Part shown: positions 5,983 through 6,226 of the stretch, piece after piece | Layout: every line of letters starts with the position of its first letter | How positions within the stretch are numbered: the first letter of the stretch is position 1 | NCBI GenBank assembly: GCA_026419635.1 | Contig: JANZZB010000092.1 | Location: forward strand, 1-6,226 | Source of the DNA: Clostridiales bacterium | GTDB taxonomy: Bacteria; Bacillota; Clostridia; Oscillospirales; Butyricicoccaceae | Length of the DNA: 6,226 bases | Reading direction: 5' to 3' | The notes under the pieces: generated by a model | What the model was told of the DNA's origin: nothing | The model's database searches: none | The model's input: the letters and a program-made list of their open reading frames with translations, nothing else | Made by a program: the position numbers and the translations under genes

Positions 5983-6226
5983 ATGTCTTATCTGGCAGGA
6001 GAATTTGATATTGCGGTCATCGGTGCAGGCCACGCAGGGATTGAAGCAGCACTTGCTTCCGCCCGGCTTGGAATGCGCACGATCTGCTTTACAATCAATT
6101 TGGACGCCGTGGGTAACATGCCCTGTAACCCTGCTATCGGCGGAACGGCCAAGGGACAGCTGGTTCGTGAAATTGACGCGCTTGGCGGTGAAATGGCGAA
6201 AGCGGCGGACCATTCCTGTATCCAGT
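5983..6226 (+). CDS. mnmG: tRNA modification enzyme MnmG (GidA), 5' part
   Basis: This is the FAD-dependent partner of MnmE in modifying wobble U34 of tRNA. Only the first 81 codons are present; the gene runs off the window's right edge with no frame break. The FAD-binding fold is clear: DIAVIGAGHAGIEAALASAR (9-28) carries the GxGxxG loop as GAGHAG (14-19). The family signature GNMPCNPAIGGTAKGQLVRE (44-63) follows, with C48 at the conserved cysteine position, then IDALGG (64-69). The ATG at 5983 gives the family-like start MSYLAGEFD but has no recognisable ribosome-binding site, since AATAAGAATAAT precedes it. Alternative in-frame starts are TTG at 5941 (AGG 7 nt upstream, overlapping the mnmE end by 11 nt) or GTG at 5938. 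These would add 14-15 Asn/Ile-rich residues unlike the family, so I prefer the ATG. Confidence 0.95.
   Translation, partial: MSYLAGEFDIAVIGAGHAGIEAALASARLGMRTICFTINLDAVGNMPCNPAIGGTAKGQLVREIDALGGEMAKAADHSCIQ

Overview
This window looks like an ordinary, intact chromosomal core region from a Gram-positive (Firmicutes) bacterium. It is most likely a member of class Clostridia, perhaps an Oscillospirales/Ruminococcaceae-type organism. The signs are strong purine-rich ribosome-binding sites, moderate GC with AT-rich intergenic DNA, some GTG starts, clostridial-style NifS and NifU sequences, and a signal-peptide-less short YidC followed by Jag. The lineage is inferred from protein resemblance and gene order, not from a database search. 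All genes are on the + strand and none is broken.

Layout: (1) 45-1690 holds a cysteine desulfurase (nifS/iscS type) and a U-type Fe-S scaffold (nifU/iscU type), a minimal iron-sulfur assembly pair. (2) 1691-1894 is an AT-rich intergenic region with a strong sigma-A-type promoter and a leader that can fold in two competing ways. (3) 1895-4499 holds rpmH (ribosomal protein L34), rnpA (RNase P protein), yidD, yidC and jag/khpB, a classic cluster for ribosome/tRNA maturation and membrane-protein insertion. The spacing is tight: rnpA-yidD overlap by 4 nt and yidC-jag by 11 nt. A hairpin separates rpmH from rnpA. (4) 4517-4546 is a textbook rho-independent terminator. (5) 4587-6226 holds mnmE and the 5' end of mnmG, whose products together modify wobble uridine 34 of certain tRNAs; mnmG is cut by the window edge. 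A near-consensus promoter sits across the mnmE/mnmG boundary.

How the genes work together: rpmH and rnpA supply the translation and tRNA-processing machinery. YidD and YidC insert membrane proteins, and Jag is an RNA-binding partner encoded next to YidC. MnmE and MnmG modify tRNA. The cysteine desulfurase supplies sulfur to the scaffold and, in related bacteria, often to tRNA thiolation as well.

I found no mobile element, CRISPR array, tRNA/rRNA gene or unknown protein family, and nothing that looks like a previously undescribed system. The points worth a second look are regulatory or architectural: isc-type genes where dnaA/oriC often lies, alternative pairing in the rpmH leader, a terminator splitting jag from mnmE, and a promoter that would give mnmG an almost leaderless transcript.
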